NCBI GenBank assembly: GCA_024138015.1
Contig: JAMXBB010000009.1
Coordinates: 10,535,661-10,599,660 of the forward strand
Origin: Lumnitzera littorea
Taxonomy: Eukaryota; Streptophyta; Magnoliopsida; Myrtales; Combretaceae
Reading direction: 5' to 3'
DNA: 64,000 nt
The notes below the pieces were generated by a model. That model made no database searches. It saw nothing but the letters and a program-made list of their open reading frames with translations, and was not told the DNA's origin. The first letter of the stretch is position 1. The number at the start of each line of letters is the position of its first letter. Position numbers and translations under genes: made by a program. Below, piece after piece: positions 25,019 to 36,500 of the stretch.

Positions 25019-28000
25019 CACAATAACATATTTAACATTTAGCTATCATCATAATTAGTAGCTAAAAAGGTAAAAATTGGTAACCATTGGTATTGGCTAC
25101 CAATTTTCAATTGATAGTGATTGAGAAGCTACTAAAAAGTATAGATTACCAAATTTTGGTAGCTAAAAACAATATGAAATGGAAGTGAAAAATGAAATTC
25201 GATAACTAGAAATCATGTTATTAGCTACTAAATATGTTTGGTAGTAAAAAGTTATATCTCTCACTACCAAGAATTTTGGTAGCTAAAATTATTTTAAAAT
25301 GATCTCAAATATTGATATTTAGTAGTTAAAAGTCATAATATTATATACCAAATATAATTTAGTAGCAAAAAAGTTATGTCTTTTGTTAACCAAACTTTAG
25401 TATCTAAAAACATTTCTTGATTATGATATTTGATAGTTAAAAGTCATGATATTGGATTCTAAATATGATTCGATTGTTACATGAATACTGATTTTTTATC
25501 ATTATTTCATTTGGTAGAGAAATTTATCTCTTATTGTTTTGTTAAAATACCCACAATATTATTATCATCTTTGTTTGCAAAATCCACGTCATGTACATTA
25601 ATCATTTATATAAATTTATTACATATATTTTTCCAATATATAACACATAAAATAAAGTGAAAACAATTATTTGAAATCATCATTAATAACACTAGTAGAT
25701 AACGCACCCATGTTGTGTGTGCATAAAATGAATAAAATTATACAATATAACTAAATATATTATAATATTGATAAAAGATAATAATAGATGAGAAAGAAAG
25801 AGAAATTGTCGTCGTGGGGAGAAGAATAAGGAGTAGTAGGAATATTTGAGGAGAGAAATGTTGGAGGAGATGGAGAGAAACAGAGAGAGAGAGAGAGAAA
25901 GAGAGAGTAGTAGGAATATTGGAAGAGGGAGAGAAAGATATAAAGTCTCTAAATTATCTTATATTTATAATCAAATGTATTAAAGAAAATTATTTATCAA
26001 TAATAAAATTTTTATTTAAAAGGTTAAATAAGTAAAAATAATTAAAATGTTGTTTCAACAGTTATTTAAAACTCTAAACACTAATAATATAGATAATGTA
26101 TAAACATAACTTAATCTCAAGTAACTAAGCAAACAAACTTTAATACAAATATTGAATACTAGTTTCCAAACTAATAGAAAAATATTCAATTACAAGATAG
26201 CACTCTAAGTTATAAAACTCATTAAGAATGAGAGACAAAAAAAAAAAGAATAATAATATTGACATATAACTTTGAACTTGATATTTGATAGCATCATATA
26301 GTCATGCCAACTCCACAAATTTGCATTGAAAAATGAACAAAATAAGATTTTCTACTCAACAACAAATATATTTTCAATGAAAAAAAAAATTAGTACCATT
26401 TCAATAAACTACCTTTTCTTACAACGTAATATTTATTAAGATTGCTTGTAGTTAGTAGATGTAAAATAACAACCATTTTGCATAAATTATTCTATCATCA
26501 TAACAGATGACAAATGAAATTTCAATATCAAATAAAAATATATATAAAAATCAAAACCTCCAATCTTATATGAAATTGGAAAAAGCAATATCAAGTTGGA
26601 TAGTTTATACCTTTAACATTCCTATCTTTCTTATTGGATATCCCTAGTTTTATAGTAGCACATTTCTTATTCACTAAAAACTCATTAGAAAATAAGAACA
26701 CAAAGTTATCTTACCAAAAGATAAAAAGGAAATCCATGGAAGACTCAATAGAATAAGAAAATGGATTTAAGCACCTAAATCAAATCTTAAAACTAGCTTC
26801 AAATATTGCAACAAAATTAAACCCCATTACTAAAAAAAAAACCTAAAAATTTCTTTGAACCATCAAGAACAAATCTAAAGTTTGCATGAAACTCTAAAAT
26901 CAAACTTTTTAAATTAGATTATAGCATAAAAATTAAGCACTTTGAATAACCTCAAACACCAAAGAAAAAAATAATCCACAAACAAAAAACAAATCCTAAA
27001 AGATACATCAAACATTGAAACAAGATCGACTAATTACACCAAAAAATACTTGATTTATATAAATACAACCCTAACAAATCTTGAAATCAACCAATAAGGT
27101 AGAAAATAGAAATGAAAATTAAGCTTACATCACGTTTTTCATATACGCATTTAGTTTAACTCTTTTAATGATGAAATCTACAATGAAAACTACCAAAACG
27201 GATCAAAATCAATCAAAAATCTATAATGAAAATCTACATGTCAACTCATTGGTTTGATACCTTAGGGATTTTAGAGAGAGAATGATAGATTTGCATAGAA
27301 AATGTGATTTGGGGATTTGATTTTGGAGAGAGAGACATGAAAGGTAAAAGCATTAAATAAGAGAAAGTTTTAAATTAAAATTTAATTGATTTTGGTAGGA
27401 TAGGTTTACGTTTAGGTGGGATTTGAAAATAAATACAAAATGAAAATATAAAATAATTTTCAAGAGTTTACTGGAGACTCTAATGGTATTTAACTCTAGG
27501 TAGCGAGCAAACATATCACATAAAATGATGATCACAGCTATATCTCACTAATTTTTTTATACATTAAAAAAAAAAAAAGCAAATTCACCTTTTTATTATT
27601 TTAATGTGTATCTAAGGTTTTTTTTATTTGTAAAAAGAAATAAATTGTATTATACAACTTATCGTATGAAAATATTCTATCACATAATACATAAAATTAA
27701 TATATACTTATATATAATGGGCAAAAGCCTCCGTTATAAGTGGGTTTCATTTTAGAGATAGAGTATACTTATTAGTTATAGGTAAAATTATTTAAATGAT
27801 TATTACAACTAACGTATTAATATACATTTATTTTATTATAATCTATTATTGTATATAATATTTGAAGAGTTTTTGTTAATGTATCTTTTTAATAGTACCT
27901 TCTTTTTAACATGCATCTTTGATGTTAGTTTTAGGTAATATACCTCTTTGAGATAAGGCCTTTTTTTTTTTTTTTGTTAATCCATCGTCTCTTCACCATT

Positions 28001-29663
28001 AAATTTTTGTACCTCCTTGATACTACCTTTTCCCATTAAACTTCATTAATACCTTTTGCTTTAATAGTACCTCTTTGGTATTTTTTAAAACCAAAGAGAC
28101 ACTATTAAAAAAAAAAGATAAAATAAAGTTTGACATCATTGATAACTTTATAGAACACCAATAATCACAAATTAATATCGAAGAAAAATATTAAAATAAA
28201 AATGTAATACCAAAGAGGTGCTTATTAAAAATTAACATTGATGAAGTATGATTATAGGAAAATTGTAGTACTCAAAAGGTACATCAATAAAAAAGCTTTA
28301 GAAATTTTATATATTATAATATAATAAAATAGATATATAGTATTAGCATGTTAACTATAATAAGCTCTTAAATAAATTTATAATTTTACCAATAAGTATA
28401 TTTTCTTTCTAAATTGATAATTCACATTTAACATAGGCTTTCATCAATAGTATATAGAATTTTGAAAAAATTTTTTAATTGAATTACTTTTTGGATATTA
28501 CTTTTTTTAAATCATGTCTCGTGTTTAGTTTTAGTAAGTGCCTCTTTAACACAACATTTTAATCTTAGTAGCTCTTCGTCATTAACTTTTCGTTAATTAA
28601 TATTCTTGAAAAGTCACCATATATTAAAATTTAATTCACCTTTGTCTCTTAAATATTTGGTAAGCTAACTCTCAAATATAAAAAAAAAAATACGAAAGAG
28701 GCACTATTAAAAGAAAAATGTATTACTAAAAAGATATTTTTAATAAAAATAGGTAATATTAAATACGTATATTACAAAAATTTGACATCGAATGGCATTT
28801 AATAAGGAAGATAATATTGAAAAGGTATATTGTCTAAAGTTAATATCCAAAAGGCACTATTAAAAGAAAAAGATATTACTAAAAAGGTATGTTAATGAAA
28901 AATCTTCTAAAATTATATTTTTTAATAGATATATATAGGTTATTTTTATTATATATGTAATGTACATATTATATATATTAGCAAGGTTGACATAAGATAA
29001 GTATATATACCTATATACATACACATATGCACATACACACAATATATATATGTATATAACATGACCATGAAAGAAATCTTTACATGTATTTCAAACCATA
29101 CAATTATAAGAATTAGAATTACATTTCATACTTGTAGGCTTCAGTATCAATGTTGTTCTTTCCTTCTTTTTTCTCCTTTTTAGCTAAAGTTATCTTCCTT
29201 TCTTTCGAGACTTTAATAACGGTGATTTAAATTTATATAAAGGAGATTTTAAGGTTATTTATGTAATTATCCATTTATAAGAGTGAAATAAAGTTGTGAT
29301 TTCAATTTATAAAAATACTTACAAAAATGGCAAAGAAAATAGAATTATGAAACATGATTTTATATTGAGTCCATTCCATATACCAAATGTGCTATAAAAT
29401 TAGTAACCAAAGAAACTTTTTAGATACTATTTTATTTTGATGGCTATATCTTTAGTTATTAATTTTTTTTTTTAATGAAATGCGTTTGGCTACTAACTTT
29501 GAGATTTTGCAGCTAATTGTACTATATTTGATCACCAAATTGTTAAGTTGATAGCCAAAAGATGTTCCCTTTACTTCTAATTTCATTGTTGAAAGTAACT
29601 TTATGCTATTATAATATATTGGTAGCTAATAATTTGTAGCTAAAGATTGAATTTGTTGTAGTG
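25019..29663. mobile_element. CACTA-type (En/Spm) DNA transposon, probably non-autonomous
   Basis: The left end reads CACAATAACATATTTAAC... and the reverse complement of the right end reads CACTACAACAAATTCAATC...; the first 29 bases of the two ends agree at 21 positions, both running into TTTAGCTA. The element is flanked on both sides by TAG (25016-25018 and 29664-29666), the 3-bp target duplication expected of this superfamily. Subterminal copies of a TTGGTAGCTAAAA-like motif are dense at the left (about 25050-25450) and right (about 29360-29650) in both orientations, the usual arrangement for transposase binding in CACTA elements. Length is about 4.65 kb. I see no transposase frame, so it is likely non-autonomous. 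The left TIR is diverged, so it is old. Confidence 0.8.
27700..28960. repeat. Nested inverted repeats inside the CACTA element
   Basis: Two tiers of inverted similarity. Inner: about 27715-27900 (ATGGGCAAAAGCCTCCGTTA, then ATAGGTAAAATTATTTAA, GTATCTTTTTAATAGTACC) is matched in reverse by about 28260-28450 (CCAATAAGTATATTTTCTTT, AACATAGGCTTTCATCA). Outer: the GTTAATGTATCTTTTTAATA block near 27874 is matched in reverse near 28870-28900 (ATTACTAAAAAGGTATGTTA). Phrases on 'cctctttggta' and 'accaaagaggc' alternate across the region. This looks like one or two foldback/MITE insertions or an expanded internal palindrome. No coding potential. Confidence 0.55.
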
Positions 29664-30049
29664 TAGTGTGTTGCAGGTTATTGAAGCCAAAGCATTTGAT
29701 GGGCTAAGAATCTGAGTGCATAAGAGTTTTTGCAAACCCAATAAAGGAACCTATGCCAAATGTAAACGTAGATTATTATGGAAAATGCTATTATAATTGC
29801 TTTTACTATCCATTACTATTTGGTGGGGGATTTCGATTTTCTGTAATCCTAATAGTTTGTGTAAGAGTAGAGAAATGCCTTATAATGTTTTTATAAATAC
29901 ATGTATTTATGTTTTATTCTTATAGAATATCTAGTAGATGGTGTATTAAGTAAAATCTTTATGATTAAAGCAAATAAAAAGTTGTTGGGTCTAAAACTAA
30001 GCATCACTTTCAAGATGGATAGGATGATCTTGAAATTTAGGGCATGACA
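29664..30049 (-). mobile_element. Long-LTR repeat, copy C, part 2 (after CACTA element)
   Basis: Continues the repeat interrupted at 25018: TAGTGTGTTGCAGGTTATTG here corresponds to TAGACATTGTTGCAAGTATT at 42762 in the uninterrupted copy. It ends with GGGTCTAAAACTAAG... and TTTAGGGCATGACA at 30049, which corresponds to TTTCAGGATGTGACA at 43149. The first three bases (TAG) are the target duplication made by the CACTA insertion. Confidence 0.7.
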
Positions 30050-30052
30050 AAT

Positions 30053-30741
30053 TGTTAGGTTTTTAGGTCCAACTCATATGTAGCCCATACATATCAATAA
30101 ATAATAAAAAAATAAAGAAAAGAAAACACACACATATACACAAGTAATACGCGGTGAAAGAGAAATTGAAGGTGTGACCGCGCAAACAAAAAGTTATCGA
30201 GAAAAAGGAACACAAAAGCAATTTTGAAAACAAGAAAAAGGATGAAAAAAAAAAAAAAAGTCTCAATATGTCATACGGTGAACATTGAGAATCAATGCCT
30301 TTTAGTTTCATGATTATGACTTATGATTTCGATAGTGAAACCATTGCAATGGAGCAATTTCATATTCATATGGAGATGACTTAATGAATCTCAACTGTGT
30401 TGAAATTTCAATTATTGGATTCGTGGTATAGAGCTCTATATGATTATTATTTTCATTTTTAGTAAATTTTTCTAAGTTGTTCCGATTAAATTTATACTTT
30501 TATTATTTTGTAAATTTGACTTATATTAAAATTTTATCAATATCCGTTGTTTGTGATGAATAATTGTTTACTTACTAATATAACTATTGAAGAAATACTT
30601 TGTAAACTCATTATTATTGATAGTAAAAGATTTTATATCGTGCAATCCTATAATTTTTTCCATAATTGGATTTTTCCACTTTTAAATTTTAGTATTCATT
30701 ATTTATCTTTTATTTTCAGTTTATTATTATTATTTTCTTAA
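30053..30741 (+). mobile_element. Isolated copia LTR, second copy
   Basis: Begins TGTTAGGTTTTTAGGTCCAA, a typical copia LTR start, and is collinear with the LTR at 18745-19447 to its last bases (TATTATTATTTTCTTAA). No primer-binding site or polyprotein follows, so it is a solo LTR or a fragment. It begins three bases after the end of the long-LTR repeat copy C, so one inserted at or beside the other's edge. The homologous short frames at 19192 and 30547 are part of this LTR, not genes. Confidence 0.75.
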
Positions 30742-33380
30742 TATGGTCTATCTTAAGTGAGCACTATTTAAATACTAAACAGTCCATAACCGATAGTCTT
30801 TAAATTTTAAAAAACTAATAATTTTCCTACCTTTATCACCTTCATTTGTTTTTATGTTGGTAAAATACAAAGGGTTAACCGAAACAACATCTAGAACACC
30901 AAAATTCCACGCTTTACAAAAGTGATGCAATTCAATTATAATTTTTTTTTTTTTTTTTAGCAAATCTGAACTCAGGTTTCCTTCTCATAAAGAAGGTCTG
31001 TCTTTCTCTCCTAATACGCCCACAATCGCCGGTCTCAAGTAGCAAGCTAAAATAACTAGTTTAAATCCATATATGTAGCTCAATTCAAAAATTTAAATTT
31101 AAACTTAATTTACATCCATTTCTCAACTCAAACTCAATTATAAAATATTATTAAATGAGTTTGAATTCGATTCAATTAAACTTATCTAAACTATTGTTAT
31201 ATTTATGATAATTAAAATTATATTACAAGTTAATTTTCATGCAAGTGTGACTCGAGCTGATTTATACTAATGAGCTTATTGAGCCAAACAGTCTCCAGCT
31301 TGAAATCGGTTCTATAAACTATTCCAGCAACTCGAATTTGAGATAGACTGGAATATACTGCAAAAGGGTTCGACATAGACTCCCACAGAGATGAAAATGT
31401 AACTGAAAAAAAAAAAAAAAAGAATGAATACAAATATTCAGAAAACATTAAATTGAAATGCATTACATTCTTCGTAGGTACGTTGTCGGCAATTCGATGG
31501 CGAATTAAAAAACGTCACAGCTGCGCTTCTCAAATTTCATTCCCCAAAAGGGATTATTGACATGCTCTTATTTGCTACGCGAGGATAGATTTATAGTGCA
31601 ATCACAACTCTGCATTATATTCCTTCTTTCATATTTAAAAGTACTTTTAAAAAATTGGAATCATAACTTCCTGAATACCACAATTCATATTTCAAAAGGG
31701 ATTTCAATTTTGCTTCACAATTCCATTCTATCCTCACTAATTATTATTAATAAAAATTACTTTTCAACCTTTAATCTATTTAATAACATTTTGAAGACAC
31801 TTCTAACAAATAATATTATATTCACATTATACTTCATTTCATTGATATTTTCAAACACAAAAACGGAATTATCATTCCCGTCTTAATCCCGTTACATTTC
31901 ATTCCATTTCAGACCTTTTTCTCGTACGAAAGATGACATTAGCGAATTAAAATATTTTATCTAACTTTCGGGACCTCTTGGTTCTACTTTCATTTAAAAA
32001 ATTTTCTGCTTAAAAATACGAAGGATTTGATGATAATCCGGAATACTGAACTTTTCATGCTATACAAACTTTATGAAAAAGAAAATATATAAAAATAATT
32101 TTTTTATTTGGCATTTTAATAATTTTGTCGGAAATATATTTAAAATAAGACAGATGAAAAATAAATAAATCAGACGTGTAGTACTCGATTTGGTCTTGGC
32201 CCAAGACCGTCTAATATTTTAAAAGAGTATATAAAAATTCTGCTATTTTTTTTTGTGATTCAATTAAAGGTTCTGATGGCTAAACTTTATAAGCCCATAT
32301 CCTTTTCATGTAAACCAGTCCAATCCTTAGGTACTAAAGAGGTATATATTGGTAACCCATGTATCGGTTATTCTTGATCATTTTATTTTTTGAAAAGGTA
32401 CAACTTTAATTCTTAATATTTATCTATTTTTTTTATTTAAATCCTTCGCTTTTTTTTTTTTAATCTAAATCCCCTTTTAAGTTTTCCAAAAAGGACTTTC
32501 GTCAACGCTAGATGTATCAATTTGAATAGGTCCACAATAATTAATTTAATAAAATTAAATATACTAAAAAAAGAACATAATAAGGAAATTAAAAAATATT
32601 AGAATAGAAAAGGAAATGCCACAAAAATAAATTTACAAACCCTATGAGACCTTTGGGATAGCCCACTAAGGCATAAAGGGTAATGGTAGTCCAATGCTAT
32701 ATCGTCGAATAACTCGATTGCATCTCAATGAAATTTTAACTTAAATTTCCTTTTCACTTTTACCTTTTAAAAGATGATGGATAGCCATTCACTATTCTAA
32801 ATGAACCATGATCCATCATTAGTTTTAGGTTTTAAAAGGCTATACCAAGTTCATGAGGTGATTAGTCATCACTTAGGGGATTGAGGGTGTGGATCCTATG
32901 TGTTTCGCATGGGAGATATGTACAATTTTAAAAAGTTAAAGTACTAATTTGATTTCAAAAGTTAGCAAAAACAATAAATTTAATTTATTGTAATGTTTAT
33001 GGTTAAACTAGTAGCCTCGGAAAAATCTTATAGACCAATCTCCTTATCCATGTGACTCAGTTGCATTTCTCAATTTTATGTTACAATAAAAGTGATCATC
33101 AGTATTTTCCTTTCTTTTGTTAGTACCCTATTTTTCAAAACTAAAAAGAGAGAGAAGAGAGAGGGAGAGAATCCTTCTCGATGCTCCTTCCAATTTTACA
33201 AGTTGACTTGTTATTACATCCTTTAAACTATTAATCAGATATAGTTAGATCATTTAAACTCTTTACATGTGACCCCACTTTTTAATATTTTCTAAAAATA
33301 TAAAAATAATCTCTAAACCATTATTGAAATCTCACAAATGTCTCTAAAAGGATTACAAACAATGCTAGTCAGGTTTTAAC
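30742..33380. other. Intergenic, AT-rich, no gene seen
   Basis: Small open frames at 30775-30963, 31230-31463 and 31557-31886 are AT-driven and have no recognisable domain. About 31080-31290 is a repetitive text built on 'ctcaattcaa', 'gagttt' and 'gagctgat' blocks, seen again at 35240-35480, likely remains of a non-autonomous repeat. Confidence 0.45.
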
Positions 33381-33383
33381 AAT

Positions 33384-33560
33384 TATTTGAAGTGTATGTG
33401 CACTCATCTTTGAAAGGCATCCCAAGAATAAAGTCACACTTAGAAATTTTAAGAAGTTCATATGCGTACTTAACCAACAATTTATCTGGTGTATTGGCAA
33501 CTTATCAAAAAGAAAACTTAATTATCTCGATACATTATTTGAAGTGATGAGTGATATAGA
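33384..33560 (+). pseudogene. Possible Myb/SANT-like domain remnant
   Basis: One plus-strand frame reads HSSLKGIPRIKSHLEILRSS and then YAYLTNNLSG, fitting the pattern L-K-x-x-P-x-I-x-S-x4-L-(K/R)-x2-(Y/F)-x3-(I/L)-x2-(M/L) seen in the Myb_DNA-bind_3 domain of proteins linked to plant PIF/Harbinger and other transposons. It is short, stops after about 15 more codons (near LIISIHYLK) and has a stop a few codons upstream. If real it is a decayed fragment; the resemblance may be chance. Confidence 0.3.
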
Positions 33561-36500
33561 TAACAAATAAAAATACTATATATGTGGGATGCTTCAAGAA
33601 ACTATCACGGTAACTTAATAAGAGCTACCATATCCCTATTTTTATTGATTCATCCTTGCCATTAATCATATTATTAAGATCCGTGTTACTTCCATGGGTA
33701 CAAATCTTATATTGCTAAGTGCACTCTACTTTGTTTGCATGCCCTCTTCCTTTCCCATATAATAACACAACTTTCAATCTTTAGGGTTGTACAAGATGGA
33801 AGCCATATTATGTTTGGGACAAGTCCAATAAATGCCGCAAGACTCATGCTAAAAATGTCTTATCAACGTTTAAAACTCGTTTAAACATGAAAGATGGATT
33901 TAATTTTCAAAATGGTTTTCCGACAACTAACATTGCCTTTTGAAAGCAACATAAAACAGCTAATCTTCTAATTGACATATTTAGAACGTTGACGACCTCT
34001 TTGTCTTTGATCATGATACATGTTTATGGAGTTCGATGTACAAATTCAATTCAACACTATGTTTTTTAAGTGTTTTACTATTTAGCATAAAGAAGTCACT
34101 TGTAAAGTTTTACCTACTATTGTTACTAATATTGTTAAATTCGAATTGATCACTACGATTTAACATGATTCAACCTAATTCTACTATAAAACCGGTTTAA
34201 TCAAACCCTTTTCTAACATTGGATGAATCATGGCTGAATTCGTTTCTATCCCTTTAACCTTTAACATATCTAGATCAACTACTCGAATGGAGTTTGACAA
34301 TATTTACTGTTACCACTATTATTATTTTTATTTGCGCTATTAAGCTTTTCTTCTTGATATGTTTTATTTGCTATAAAATGTTGCTATTTGATTTCATTTC
34401 CTTTTCTTTTTAAGAAAATTAAAAGGTTTTATTTTCATTCTAAACCATTTAGTTAATTCATTATCACTGTTCAATGAAACCCTAACACTTTCAAAAATAC
34501 TAGCTAGGTTCATTTACGTATGAGATATGATACCATGTATCATGCTACATGTGCAAAATATCCTAGAACAAATGTTTTCTAAGGTTTAGCCTTAGAAAAG
34601 GTTTAGTAACTCAATAATAAACAACGCTCTCCTAATAAGATGGAAGATGTTCGATTTTCCTACTTCATCAATGCGATATGTAATAGCTAATATAAAGAAA
34701 AAGGATTTAGGATTAAAATGAGTATTTCAAAAGGCTTAAGGCAACAAAATTGTATAATCAAGTGTGCAAATGGCTTTTTTTTTTTTTTTTTGGTCTATGC
34801 CATAATTGCCAGTATTCTAATGTACCTAATTATAAAGGCTCAAAACATGTATCTTCTTCTTTTATTGCTTTGTCTCTACTTAACAGTCAAGTATTAATGT
34901 TGTCTTCTAAAGCAAAGTCTGTTGATTATTCCATGTTGTCCTAATTTGAGTCTGCCCTGTTGGCCAATCACATTGCCTTTACCCATTTAAATCGTTGTTA
35001 CATGTCTAAGTCTCTTAATGCAAGCAATGCATAATTACTTCACTAAGTTGGGACCTAAAAGTGTCGCTTTTGTCACTTTAGAAGCTACTTCATAGCCTTT
35101 TGCTTATTTTATGAAATCCATGCATGATTTGTTTATGAAGAGACAGAAAGTTGTATAGTGCTACAAAAATTGCTTTCTTTATACCCACCACAGGTCGAAC
35201 ATATACTCACAAACATACATACATATAAGAAAATAGCAACTTAATTAATAAATGAACCAATGAAATTGAATCAACTTGGCCCCATAAGCTATTACACTAA
35301 GTTTGATATTTGCTCAAATTCAACTTAATTATAATTAAGCTAAACTCAAGTTTGACCTATCATAGTAACTTATCAAATTGTTTTTGAGCTTAAAAACTAC
35401 CGACTCAATGATCTCGCAGTTTTAGTTGAGTTTAAATATATATTGAGTTTTGTTGAACTTGAATTGAATTGGGAATTAAGAACGATTTAATTAAACCAAA
35501 TATATGTTTTTGGTAAATCAAGCATAGCAAAATATTTTGTTTTTGGTAAATCAAGCATAACAGGCCGAGCTCATGTTTATTAACTAGCAAAGCTCCCCAG
35601 CTGAAGCTCAAAAATTTAAGGATGATTAAGTTCGAGTTTTAAATTTTCAAATTGAATTGGAACTCAAAATTAGATCAACCTCAAACCCCAAGATTAATTA
35701 CGCTATATTCATTGATTGATAAATGAAACGAACTAAAAATTAACTTAATCACATCATATATTCCAAATGATTGCAAAATAAGAGCATTAAAAAGCTCAAA
35801 GCTTCAATACAATAAAGCAGGCAGTTTCAAAATTACTAAAGGACAACAAAAGGATACAAGTAAATAAAAGATAAAGTATTTGTACCTAACTATTTTTCTT
35901 TCACTTTAAAGAGAAAAAGAGAGACAACGTGAGATAAAATTTTCATTAAAGAAAAGAGCAGCATAGTATGCAGGGCTATTTTATTCCTTACTTTCATCCA
36001 TGTTTCAAGTTCAAATAAAAGAGTGCCCATGGTGATGGAGTAAAGTCTCATCATCTAAAACAGCCAAAAAGAAAAAGAGCAAAGCATAAAAGGTGTGTGA
36101 GGCCTAAAGAAGCCAACAGCCAAAGGACATGATCGTAGGATGCCAAAAGAAGCCAAACGTTGTGATCATGGAGCAAAAGACAGCAAACACAAAAAAGAGG
36201 ATATGTCTATATGGGAAATTTTTTAATGTCTATTGTCTATTCTTTTATGTGTGGTAAATTTTCTAGGGTTAATAAGAAACGTATCTAAATTTTTGTATTT
36301 TTTCACTTTGCAACTTCTCTCTCTCTCTCTCTCTCTGTGTTATATAACATGAGTTTTGGGGTTTTTTTAACTTTCCAAACTTGCATTATTTTTTCTTTTT
36401 TTTTTTATTTTTTCAATAACATAACTGAACTTTCGCGCTTTTTTTTTTGTTCTTTTTTCTTTTTTTTTTTTTTCTTTTTACCTAACATAAAGGTTAGCTA

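Noticed and set aside
31557..31886. 109-aa plus-strand open frame
   Set aside because: AT-driven composition (Leu, Ile, Asn, Phe), no domain or start context, no similarity I recognise.
34750..34944. Plus-strand frame with a CHNC motif, considered as a zinc-knuckle fragment
   Set aside because: Only one Cys pair, no His-x4-Cys, and a T-run makes up part of the frame.
36360..36480. Dense T-runs that could be a retroposon poly(A) tail on the minus strand
   Set aside because: No retroposed sequence or target duplication is seen next to it; such runs are frequent in this window.
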